Origin: Lytechinus pictus
Lineage: Eukaryota > Echinodermata > Echinoidea > Temnopleuroida > Toxopneustidae
Reading direction: 5' to 3'
Length of the DNA stretch: 64,000 nt
Assembly (NCBI RefSeq): GCF_037042905.1
Contig: NW_026974140.1
Span: 17,472,001-17,536,000 of the forward strand
Shown here: piece after piece, positions 57,419 to 64,000 of the stretch
Layout of the letters: the number at the start of each line of letters is the position of its first letter
Numbering within the stretch: the first letter of the stretch is position 1
Notes under the pieces: model-generated
What the model was told of the DNA's origin: nothing
Database searches by the model: none
The model's input: only the letters and a program-made list of their open reading frames with translations
Translations under genes and position numbers: made by a program

Positions 57419-60400
57419 GGAGAGAGAAGAAAACACAAAGCACTAGATTTTCTGTTGCTTAACATCCTGACAATACTTTGTTTTATTAGGTACAAAGTTC
57501 CCCGTGGGAGGCTTTAGGGGCGTTTTGACAGTCAACATGGATTTATTTTCAACCGCTTTCTTTTTATCTAGCAAAAATACCATCTTTCAAACCCTTCTAT
57601 TCTCTAATATTTATTTTCAGTCTTGTCTCACTCGTATCAAAATGATACTTCTGGGTTTAGAATCTACTTTACGTCTAACTAACTTTTAGATATACATACT
57701 TTTGAGGAAAATCGATTTGAATTGTGCGTCCTTTCAATCTATAATTAATCTACGATAACCAGAAACCAACCATGAAATTTATTTGTTTACCGTAACATTA
57801 TGTTTGTGGTCTGTTTGGGTGAGAGGTGAGGGGAGGGGGAGGGCACGGGTGTGCGCGAGTGTGAAGGCATCCGGGCGTGTTTATCAGTTTTGGTTTTGAT
57901 GATATATGTGTATGTTTATTTTCATGTTTTTTATACGAAATGAACTATTAGACAAATGCACTCATTTTTAATGAATGAACCTATTGAATATCTCAGTGAA
58001 GTATATAAATCGCTCAGAATATTAGAACGTATCCAGAGTGTTACATGAGTTTGTTGAATTTATTACTACTTTTACCGATAGTGAAACTTGGAATAATATT
58101 TTTTTTATAACATTGTACAAGTAATTGCGTATGATAATAATAGAATATAATTGTTATTATATTTCACATTATTTATGATTATTTATAATCACCCAGATAT
58201 GGATAACACGCGGTCAAAATTTCAGTATATGTTTTGTTTATAGTAATTGTTTCATTACTATTTGTATCAAAGTATTAGAATATACCACTTACTGATTTAA
58301 TATACCAGTAGATTGAACTTTCATCGTTTGATTTAGTTGAAGCCACTTTCAAACATGGGTATATCATGAGTAACTTCTTATGAACTCTTGATAAATTACA
58401 AAATCATGCCCCTTCTCCCCTTTGCTGTTTCTTTATAGCGAAACAGCAAATACACACCCTACTTTATAAAGGTTTAGTTTAAACAACACATTGTATTGTC
58501 TATGATTGTGTATTTTTAGAAGTTTCCGTGATTTGATTGTAAATCTGTTGCCATTCAGCATTGCAGATTGTTAAAGATGAATAAAATATATCATGATTCT
58601 TGAATCTTAGCTATCATTCGCATTGGCGGATTTGATGCTCTTCGGCTAGCCTATATGACAGCCATACCCAACGATACTCAGTTAAATCCTAATACAACAT
58701 GTGGAATACCCCAAGAGACTGCCTGGCATATCTTTCGTCCAGCTGATGATAGTGATCTTCCATGGCCTGGAGTTGTCTTTGGTATCTTTCTTCTATCCAT
58801 ACATTACTTTTGTACCAATCAGGTATGATCATCATCTGATATCTCTAATAGTAGCAGCATACGGATGAGTATGTGCTTTGTCCATATTACGTCAGAAATG
58901 CTCAGAATTATTTATTTAGTCATTTTAACATTTATACCCCGTAGTTACATTTTTGAAAAAGACATACTTATGAATTGTAAATATATATACAAATAAAAAA
59001 GGGCTACGAGTCGACCTTTGAATTCCTTTTATGTGCATAATAAGGACTTGGGTGATATTCATTCGAGAAATGTTCAATTCGGAAATGTCTGACTTGCTGA
59101 ATATCGCCATCTGTTGTTGAAAAACAGCAAAGGGGAAGGGTGACGAAATTGCCGAATTATTTTCATGGCTAAATGTGAGTATGAAAGTCATGATCTTCCT
59201 AGACAAAGCATTTCTCTTATTAATAAAGAATAATCTAAGACCATCTCTCAGATGTAGTTTTTAAAAGGCCACCACTTCAAGTTGTCAAACAGCACAAACG
59301 AAGGGTGACGAAAATGCCGAATTATTTTCACGCGTAAGTAAATACGTAGACCATGCGCTCCGTACACAAAAATGCTTCTCTAGTAATAACACTCACTTAT
59401 TAATGATGAAACAAAGAACTATATCATCCTCAGAAATATTACGATGGTATAAGCAGTGTCAAACAGATCCAACAGCCTTTTCCCTTATGTAATCGATAAT
59501 TAGTACATTTTCGTCATGTCTCCCTTAGATCGTTGTTTGATTTAATTTAAATTTTTGTCTCACATGTCCAATTGTTACCATCGTTATAATGTAGGGAATA
59601 TATTGTTGCCTTTGTGAATAATATTATACAGATATTGCCTACCTAGAGTTTGAATATAACATTTCCTCTCCCCGACGGAGTTATATTTTTCCCAAGGGAT
59701 TATATTTTGCCCGAAGCGCGCAGCGCTGAGGGAAAATATTACCCCGAGGGGAAAATATAGCGTCGGAGGGGAGTTGAAATGTTATTTATTAAAACGATAG
59801 ACCAGGCAATATCTGTTATATTATATAGTATATGTGGATTCGCCATCAGAAATTGCATTCATCATCTGGCTCAAACCCCGAAATTCTTGTTACAGCTCTG
59901 ATCCATCTACGTCATAATAGATTTTTTTTTTAAATACATCAAACGCGTTCTTCATGCAATCGACGCGTTAACATTAGCGCGTACATCAAATAAACTACCT
60001 TGTTACGCAACTTGTATGCAGCGAGTGACGTCACCTTAGTGAATATAACGCCGCAATTGAAAATACAACGCAGTATATTCCCTGAGGTGACGTCAAAACC
60101 TAGAATATTATACAAATAATGAATGTGTATGCGTGCAATGGGAAGAATATTTTCATGAGATGAAAGATGTAAAGTTCCATTCAACGAGGCGTTAGCCGAG
60201 TTGAATGGAACTTTTAATCTTTCATCGAATGTAAATATTCTTTCCATTGCACAAATATTTACATTCATTATTTGTTTTATATAACTCATATAAGTTACAA
60301 AGTTTTTAAAAATGTAAAAAAAGGAATAAAAAGATAAAGATTAGGTTGGCCTATTTCCAGCAACTAATTTTTCTCTGATAATTGCTAGTCGGTGGATAAC

Positions 60401-62722
60401 ACCATGTATCGACAGCTCATCAGCCCTTTGCTTTCATGTTTGTGACGCGCATTGCTTCATGGATCTGAGTCGAGTGCGCACAGTCAGTTTGATCTGCGCT
60501 ATCTTCATGCGCGCGAACACACACACACACACATACACAATAAGTAGACATACACATGATTATACTGAGGGGGCGCTAGCGCGCGTACCGTGCAATGGGA
60601 AAATAAAAAATGCACGGTCACCGTGCAATGGAAAATTACAAAATGCACGCAGTAAAAAATGGACCAAATATTGAACACCTTTCAACCAATCAGATGGCAA
60701 GAATCTTCGTTTGAGTTATATAAAACAAATGCGATCCTCGCAGCTATGGTCACGTGATGGCGTATTGACCTATCACTGATTCGAATCTACATAACCTATG
60801 TAATATATCATTTTTATTTTCTCTCTTTATCCAGGTGTTGGTCCAACGTTCATTGTCTGCTAGGAATTTAACACACTCTAAAGCTGGATCCATTCTAGCA
60901 GCTTCTCTCAAGGTTTTACCAATGATTCTTATGATCTTCCCTGGGATGATCAGTAGAGCTATGTGGCCAGGTGAGAAGAATAATTTGAATTCAGTTTATT
61001 TCATCGTTTACTTTATCATAAATAATTGTTTCACGAATATGTTGGTGTTTCATAAAGTTGTTCGTAAGTTACGAGGGACTTTACAAACAACTGGTGATCC
61101 TTTCTCCAGAACTACATCAACACCAACAAAAATCTAGTATTTATCATTTGATAATAATAACAAAAATAGCTGGATTTATATGGCGTTTTTTGCCCGAGGA
61201 TGCAAAGCGCTTGCTATCATTACCTCTGTTTTAGCTCTAGCTATCATCATCAGCACTCAGTGCACGCAAGGAATTAATCCTACCGGGTACTCATTCACCT
61301 CACCTGGGTCGATTGCAACACAGTGTGGATAAATTTCTTGCTGACGGAAAACACGCCATGGCTAAGTTTCGAACCCACGACCCTTATCTGAAAGACGATA
61401 GTCAGAACCACTAGATTACGACACGCCCACAAGAAATGATCCCCAGTCGTTTGTAAAGTCGTTCGTAACATACAAACAACTTTATGAACACTGGCTTCAT
61501 TGGCCATGGTCAGTTTTATGTACAGGTACAAATAGTTGTCTGTTAAAACGGTTATTTCCACTTGGTCAAACTGACAAAATTAAGAATAAAAGATGTACCT
61601 TGATGTTATAGATTTAATCTCAGTTTGTAATCAATTCTAATATTCATAAACACACTTACGCCATAGTATCTAAAATACTGTAATACGACTAGCCTTTTCC
61701 CCGCATACCAAGGGCATGACATTTGTAATAAAATTATATAGATATCACATTTGTACAGTATGCAGGATATGAAATAACCTTTTTATCGCTAATTAAAGAA
61801 TGCACGATGACATTTGAAGTCTTAACATTCATAGAATGATCCATGTTTATATTTGAAAATACTTCACCAACAACTTATTTTGTAATATTTACAGATGAAG
61901 TAGCATGTCAGGATTCAGATAAATGTATGGAGATATGTGACAACCCAAACGGATGTTCAAACATTGCTTATCCTCTTCTTGTTCTGAGATGGATGCCTGT
62001 AGGTAAGTAGTCACTCTTTCAAACGACGCTTGGAGGTACATTTCAAAGACTTTTGCACCAATTCATAAACACAGAGGTAACAACAGGACATCGCTTTAAA
62101 GATCACCAAATAATTTGAAAGTACATCCACTTTTACGCATTAAAAAACGTATATTGAAAATTTGAAACATCACTCAATAGTATGTGTGCCTCATTCAAAT
62201 CCTTTCCAGTCTGTGTGATTATGGCCTACACCCCATAAATTTGACTCATTTCAAGACATATATTATCTACTAAGAGTAATGAGTTTAAAGACAAATAAAT
62301 ATACTGTAAAATTCAATTCATATCATCGTATGTCTGGATTGCGACTGTTTTAACCAATTTGTTTCAAATTGTCTTTACTTGACCTTGAGAGGAAACCACG
62401 AAAGATTTACGATTTCGTAAAATAATGGATTTTTTACGAAAGAAAAGAAACATACAAACAAACATAATGCATATCTAAACCAAGCAAAATCATCTCGCGT
62501 CATTTTTCATTTATGTGAATGTTTTATTGCCTTGTATAACAAGATATATTTATTTGTTTAAATACCAACAGGTCTGAGGGGTTTGATGTTGGCTGCCATG
62601 TTAGCCGCTCTGATGAGTTCATTGACCTCTGTATTTAACAGTCTTAGTACACTCTTTACTATTGATATCTGGAATAAAATCCGACCATACTCTACTGAGC
62701 TTGAGCTTCTCATCGTCGGAAG
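43931..62722 (+). CDS. SLC5A: SLC5 sodium/solute cotransporter, SGLT/SMIT branch, 3' part outside window
   Basis: Exons: 43931-44017, 48279-48350, 49539-49643, 52066-52125, 55848-55952, 56696-56882, 58611-58822, 60835-60970, 61895-62002, 62572-62722; all GT-AG with consistent phases, 407 complete codons and continuing. Against the usual 650-700 residues this is about 60%. Visible: first membrane helix (residues about 11-29), [25 protein letters not shown] (61-73), [32 protein letters not shown], the family signature [17 protein letters not shown], an outer loop with two N-glycosylation sequons (NDT 226, NTT 233), HIFR...[18 protein letters not shown], a Cys-rich loop with CSNIAYP, and [19 protein letters not shown] with the serines of the sodium site. 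It should drive uptake of a small solute across the plasma membrane with the sodium gradient. The sequence is closest in feel to SLC5A9/10/11 and SMIT. Three positions usually fixed in sugar transporters differ (Ser67, Phe272, Asn275), so the substrate is uncertain. The start Met leads straight into the conserved N-terminus. Confidence 0.92.
45230..45350. repeat. GTTTAAA / AAAAGATT irregular tandem repeat
   Basis: Repeated phrases TTGTTTAAA, GATGTTTA.AAAGATT and TAAACAATTTA in tandem, drifting in length. Confidence 0.5.
47164..47221. repeat. (GAT)n(GGT)n(GAT)n microsatellite
   Basis: GAT units, then about eight GGT units, then GAT again. Flanked by unique sequence. Confidence 0.85.
48279..48350 (+). 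CDS. SLC5A: SLC5 coding exon 2
   Basis: 24 codons, phase 0 to 0: [20 protein letters not shown], the conserved segment between helices 1 and 2 (FFLAGRSMVWW in SGLT1). Confidence 0.92.
48351..49538 (+). other. SLC5 intron 2
   Basis: AT-rich. Phrases with TGACCAAT and TTTTGACCAAA at 48517-48650 look like a decayed copy of the small element at 6672-6834. No coding content. Confidence 0.4.
49539..49643 (+). CDS. SLC5A: SLC5 coding exon 3
   Basis: 35 codons, phase 0 to 0. [19 protein letters not shown] then SYEFH. Asn62 and Glu86 match SGLT1 Asn78 and Glu102; Ser67 replaces the histidine (His83) of sugar transporters. Confidence 0.93.
49789..50047. mobile_element. MITE (CACTGTAAAAAATATT termini)
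   Basis: Starts CACTCTAAAAAATATTGGGT and ends ACCAAATATTTTTTACAGTG; inner arms pair TGTGTCCAACCAA with TTGGTTGGACACA and TGAGGGTAATTA with TAATTGCCCTCG. 259 bp, in SLC5 intron 3. Confidence 0.75.
50199..50956 (+). mobile_element. DR1-bearing dispersed repeat, copy 3 (older)
   Basis: Same ends (TTTTGTCTCACCTGCATAG; GTAATGCAGGTGAGAC ... CCAATTGTT) and same order of internal phrases as copies 1 and 2, but shorter and clearly diverged. One perfect DR1 remains (50646-50658); at about 50407 and 50796 the equivalent sites carry substitutions. Located in SLC5 intron 3. Confidence 0.75.
50957..52065 (+). other. Rest of SLC5 intron 3
   Basis: No coding exon. Includes a LINE-like 3' end with a TTGAA array at 51861-51891. 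The 800 bp before it are unassigned. Confidence 0.4.
51840..51893 (+). mobile_element. LINE-type 3' tail, (TTGAA)n
   Basis: TTTTTGAATAAAACA followed by six TTGAA-like units. A poly(A)-signal-like sequence ending in a short tandem array is typical of CR1/L2-type LINE 3' ends. No reverse-transcriptase frame is visible upstream. Confidence 0.4.
52066..52125 (+). CDS. SLC5A: SLC5 coding exon 4
   Basis: 20 codons, phase 0 to 0: [20 protein letters not shown], a membrane helix matching WLFVPIYI-type segments of the family. Confidence 0.9.
52910..53395. mobile_element. Decayed foldback element
   Basis: CCCTAAAAATTTCATCAATAT, GATCAGAAATAACGAAGTTAT and TGATGATGTCATGTTCCCAC at the left have loose inverted partners at the right (ATTGTCAGTGTTTTG, TTTTCCGATTCTGATAAC, GTGACAACATCATGC). 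Same architecture as 6060-6665. SLC5 intron 4. Confidence 0.45.
54601..54783 (-). mobile_element. tRNA-derived SINE, second family
   Basis: On the minus strand it begins GGAGGCGCGATAGCTGCAGT with an A-box-like TAGCTGCAGTCAGC and a B box GGTTCAATTCC, then CTAGTGCCCTTTGGTAAGGC, ACCGGGTCCCTC and a terminal GCATTAATGCCTTCTTAGC. GGCATTAAT occurs inverted near the end. Different body from the SINE at 39198. SLC5 intron 4. Confidence 0.7.
55070..55796. mobile_element. hAT-like non-autonomous transposon with perfect 8-bp duplication
   Basis: Termini CAGGCGCGTAGCCAGGAT and ATCCTGGCTACGCGGTTG are inverted copies. GTTTCATT flanks both ends (55062-55069 and 55797-55804) as an exact 8-bp target duplication, diagnostic of hAT elements. 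The interior is purine-rich then T-rich with GCGCGCTTCGCGCGC near 55720; it encodes no transposase. The right end is 43 bp from the acceptor of SLC5 exon 5 when the duplication is not counted. Confidence 0.8.
55848..55952 (+). CDS. SLC5A: SLC5 coding exon 5
   Basis: 35 codons, phase 0 to 0. [17 protein letters not shown], then a helix ending VLTNLS; matches VVTMPEYLRKRFGGQRI of SGLT1. Confidence 0.93.
55953..56695 (+). other. SLC5 intron 5
   Basis: Contains a C7A23-like tract (56030-56057), otherwise AT-rich without structure. Confidence 0.5.
56696..56882 (+). CDS. SLC5A: SLC5 coding exon 6
   Basis: 187 bp, phase 0 to 1. [19 protein letters not shown] and the sodium:solute symporter signature [17 protein letters not shown], then [11 protein letters not shown]. 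The donor AG|GTGGGT is chosen over GGT three bases on because it gives the phase needed by exon 7. Confidence 0.95.
56883..58610 (+). other. SLC5 intron 6
   Basis: 1.7 kb. A perfect (AG)18 microsatellite running into 13 G (57373-57420) is the only marked structure; the rest is AT-rich and unassigned. Confidence 0.5.
57373..57420. repeat. (AG)18 followed by G13
   Basis: Perfect dinucleotide array then a G run; the purine strand is the SLC5 sense strand. Could adopt triplex or quadruplex-like structures. Confidence 0.9.
58611..58822 (+). CDS. SLC5A: SLC5 coding exon 7
   Basis: 212 bp, phase 1 to 0. [12 protein letters not shown], two N-glycosylation sequons, [21 protein letters not shown] and a helix ending HYFCTNQ, aligned with WYWCTDQ of sugar-transporting SLC5 members. 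Confidence 0.93.
58823..59620 (+). other. First part of SLC5 intron 7
   Basis: Contains two phrases repeated about 180 bp apart: AAGGGTGACGAAATTGCCGA (59138) and AAGGGTGACGAAAATGCCGA (59301), each followed by ATTATTTTCA, marking an imperfect direct duplication of unknown origin. Confidence 0.5.
59622..59828. mobile_element. Palindromic MITE (ATTATACAGATATTGCCT termini)
   Basis: TTATACAGATATTGCCTACC at the left mirrors GGCAATATCTGTTATA at the right; inner arms pair AACATTTCCTCTCC with GGAGTTGAAATGTT and GAGGGAAAATATTACCCCGA with its partner TATATTTTTCCCAAGGG. The centre is GC-rich (GCGCGCAGCGC). Confidence 0.7.
60106..60285. mobile_element. Hairpin MITE, family B, second copy
   Basis: ATATTATACAAATAATGAATGT at the left (60104 on) mirrors ACATTCATTATTTGTTTTATAT at the right. 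Inside, GTGCAATGGGAAGAATATTT mirrors AATATTCTTTCCATTGCAC and TAAAGTTCCATTCAAC mirrors GTTGAATGGAACTTTTA. Shares outer termini with 13509-13700. Confidence 0.75.
60515..60533. repeat. Short AC microsatellite
   Basis: About nine AC units; no sign of function. Confidence 0.8.
60570..60735. mobile_element. Further fragment of a family B-like element
   Basis: CCGTGCAATGGGAAAATAAA and CCGTGCAATGGAAAATTACA are a 30-bp direct repeat; then CAATCAGATGGCAAGAAT and GAGTTATATAAAACAAAT, the latter matching (inverted) the right end of the element at 60285. It ends about 100 bp before exon 8. Confidence 0.45.
60835..60970 (+). CDS. SLC5A: SLC5 coding exon 8
   Basis: 136 bp, phase 0 to 1. [35 protein letters not shown]: strongly conserved block (VIVQRCLSAKNMSHVKGG in SGLT1). 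Lys302 matches the SGLT1 sugar-site lysine. Confidence 0.95.
61044..61493. mobile_element. Hairpin MITE, family A, interrupted by a SINE
   Basis: Left arm GTGTTTCATAAAGTTGTTCG then ACTTTACAAACAACTGGTGA (61044-61140); right arm CCAGTCGTTTGTAAAGTCGT then ACAACTTTATGAACAC (61435-61493), inverted. The two halves are separated by the SINE at 61141-61430. Confidence 0.7.
61141..61430 (-). mobile_element. tRNA-derived SINE nested in the MITE
   Basis: Same family as 39198-39480: body TTCACCTCACCTGGGTCGAT, GAAAACACGCCATGGC, and head with a degenerate B box (AGTTTCGAACC on plus, 61365-61375). The AT-rich tail is at 61141-61165. More diverged than the 39 kb copy. Confidence 0.7.
61494..61894 (+). other. 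Rest of SLC5 intron 8
   Basis: AT-rich; nothing recognised. Confidence 0.5.
61895..62002 (+). CDS. SLC5A: SLC5 coding exon 9
   Basis: 108 bp, phase 1 to 1. Cys-rich extracellular loop with five cysteines and [17 protein letters not shown], matching CTNIAYPTLVVELMP of SGLT1. Confidence 0.93.
62003..62571 (+). other. SLC5 intron 9
   Basis: AT-rich, no structure recognised. Confidence 0.5.
62572..62722 (+). CDS. SLC5A: SLC5 coding exon 10 (last in window)
   Basis: 151 bp, phase 1 to 2. [20 protein letters not shown] then [13 protein letters not shown] and ELELLIVGR. The MSSLTS serines form the second sodium site in the family. Donor AG|GTAAGT leaves two bases to be completed by an exon beyond the window. 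Confidence 0.95.
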
Positions 62723-62853
62723 GTAAGTCAATTTGCTTTGAGTTTAATTTGAGAAGGTATTTGTTTACCCAAAAAAAATCAAATAGATTTGAGTAGGGTT
62801 TACTTGACATTTAAAACAAAACAATACATTGTTGGTTATGCCCTACATAATTA

Positions 62854-64000
62854 TTTGTTTGTTTGTTTTATTTTTATTTCTGCGTTCACAATACATTATC
62901 ACAAATATTTACATTGTTTGTAATATACAAAATAATTCATAATGCATACAATATAAACATAATACATAATTTGAAGGGAAAAAATGGTGTGGGCATATAC
63001 TTCACATTTTGGTAATAAAAAAGGAACATTAACAAAATTTAATGAACGCAGGAGACCGCCATCGTGAGCGGTTAAGCTTGTAATTGATGGCGGCCTCATA
63101 AAAAGGGTTCGTGACTATGATTGGTATAATTACTGAACAAGTGGGTGCAATGCAGGTGCAGGTGTGGGTGCAGAAGATAGCTGTAGAATTTATATATTTT
63201 TTTTAATTTATAGTGGTAAATGAGGATTAATTTGAAGGTAGGGATGAATAAGATCGAATAATATTTCTTTTAACAGTTGATTTTAAAGAGTATAAAGTGG
63301 AACAAGATTTAATATTTTCTGCAAGATTATTCCAAACGTCTGGACCATGATGTCGAATTGATTTAGAGGTAATTAACAGTCTGGGGTTTGTGAGATGAAA
63401 GTTTCCAGATGTACGAGTTGGGTAGGTATGGACAGAACTATTGAACTTAAACATATCATCAAAAGACGAAGGGAGTAGGTTATTAATATACTTAAACCTA
63501 ATGATAGCTACTTGAAGAGTATACAAGTCGGAAACTTTCAGTGTTTTCTGTTTGAAAAATAATGGATCAGTGTGAGCCAAGTAATGAGATCCTGTACAAA
63601 TGCGAATAACTCTCTTTTGTAATTTGAAAATAGAAGTCAGCTTTGTTGAGCCACAATTAGCCCAAACAACGTTACAATAAGTAATATAGGGGAGTACTAA
63701 GGAATTGTACAATAGGAATAAAGTTTTAAGAGGCAAAATAAATGTTAACTTAAAAATAATTCCAATGCTTCTCGAAATACACATTGTAATATGGTGCAGA
63801 TGCTCATTCCAAGATAAAGCTTCATCTATGATAACCCCTAAAAATTTAGAGTGAGTTTTCCGTTCTAATGACTTGCCGTCAATCTGTAGGTGAAATTGAG
63901 TGTTAGAAATATGAGAGTGATGTTTAAAATATATGTAATAAGTTTTTTGTGTGTTCAAAGATAATTTGTTAGCGTTGAACCACTGTGATACTTTGTTTAT
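62854..64000 (-). mobile_element. LINE retrotransposon 3' part, antisense in SLC5 intron 10
   Basis: Contains the reverse-transcriptase C-terminal frame (63227-64000) and a noncoding 3' region ending in an AAAC-type tail (TTTGTTTGTTTG on plus at 62854). The 5' part lies beyond the window. Confidence 0.7.
63227..64000 (-). CDS. Non-LTR retrotransposon reverse transcriptase, C-terminal part
   Basis: An uninterrupted 257-codon frame is open to the right edge. It shows WFNANKLSLNTQKT at its visible start, then KFLGVIIDEALSWNEH, a thumb/linker region with LFLLYNSLVLPYITYCNVVW, LQKRVIRICTG and near the end RTSGNFHL and GPDVWNNL. These motifs are typical of the region after the catalytic core in CR1/Jockey-like LINEs found widely in marine invertebrates. 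The catalytic YADD box would lie outside the window. The lack of any stop or frameshift suggests a fairly young copy. Clade assignment is tentative. Confidence 0.85.
   Translation of the reverse strand: MNKVSQWFNANKLSLNTQKTYYIYFKHHSHISNTQFHLQIDGKSLERKTHSKFLGVIIDEALSWNEHLHHITMCISRSIGIIFKLTFILPLKTLFLLYNSLVLPYITYCNVVWANCGSTKLTSIFKLQKRVIRICTGSHYLAHTDPLFFKQKTLKVSDLYTLQVAIIRFKYINNLLPSSFDDMFKFNSSVHTYPTRTSGNFHLTNPRLLITSKSIRHHGPDVWNNLAENIKSCSTLYSLKSTVKRNIIRSYSSLPSN

Noticed and set aside
57491..57689. Possible SLC5 exon after the acceptor-like TTTTATTAG at 57489
   Set aside because: The translation has no SLC5 similarity, and exon 6 joins exon 7 at 58611 in the conserved place.

Overview
This is a 64 kb piece of a marine invertebrate nuclear genome, most likely an echinoderm (sea urchin or relative). 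It is AT-rich. The genes are split into short exons by long introns with GT-AG boundaries. The noncoding DNA is full of short inverted-repeat transposons, tRNA-derived SINE-like elements, C/G homopolymer runs and the octamer TACATGTA. The organism call is an inference from this style and from the two proteins; the sequence does not prove it.

Two real genes lie on the plus strand. The first (10178-30156) is a complete ubinuclein (UBN1/UBN2 family), the H3.3-binding subunit of the HIRA histone chaperone complex. I could assemble 14 coding exons whose splice phases all agree, giving 1156 residues: an N-terminal HIRA-binding segment, the Hpc2-related domain, a lysine-rich stretch, the ubinuclein middle domain, and a long Ser/Thr/Gln/Pro-rich tail. 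Its start region is CpG-richer than its surroundings and carries NRF1-like and YY1-like sites and a 22-codon upstream ORF. The second gene (43931 to beyond 62722) is the N-terminal two thirds of an SLC5 sodium/solute cotransporter of the SGLT/SMIT branch: ten exons, 407 complete codons, continuing past the window edge.

Layout: 1-10 kb holds no recognisable gene, only dispersed elements; it may include the 3' UTR of an upstream gene. 10-31 kb is the ubinuclein gene, with transposons in most larger introns. 31-43.5 kb is intergenic, including a possible long ubinuclein 3' UTR up to about 35 kb and then a transposon-dense stretch. 43.9-64 kb is the SLC5 gene. A LINE reverse-transcriptase fragment lies antisense to it in its last visible intron and runs off the right edge.

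Most distinctive is a dispersed repeat of about 1 kb (22.6, 37.1 and 50.2 kb; the first two nearly identical). Its internal units of about 160-190 bp each carry a perfect nuclear-receptor DR1 site (AGGTCA-A-AGGTCA), so each of the two well-preserved copies is a ready-made array of four sites. Also notable: a decayed copy of ubinuclein exon 7 just upstream of the real exon, a hAT-like insertion 43 bp upstream of an SLC5 splice acceptor, a SINE nested inside a hairpin transposon, and substitutions in the SLC5 protein at positions that contact sugar in classical SGLTs.
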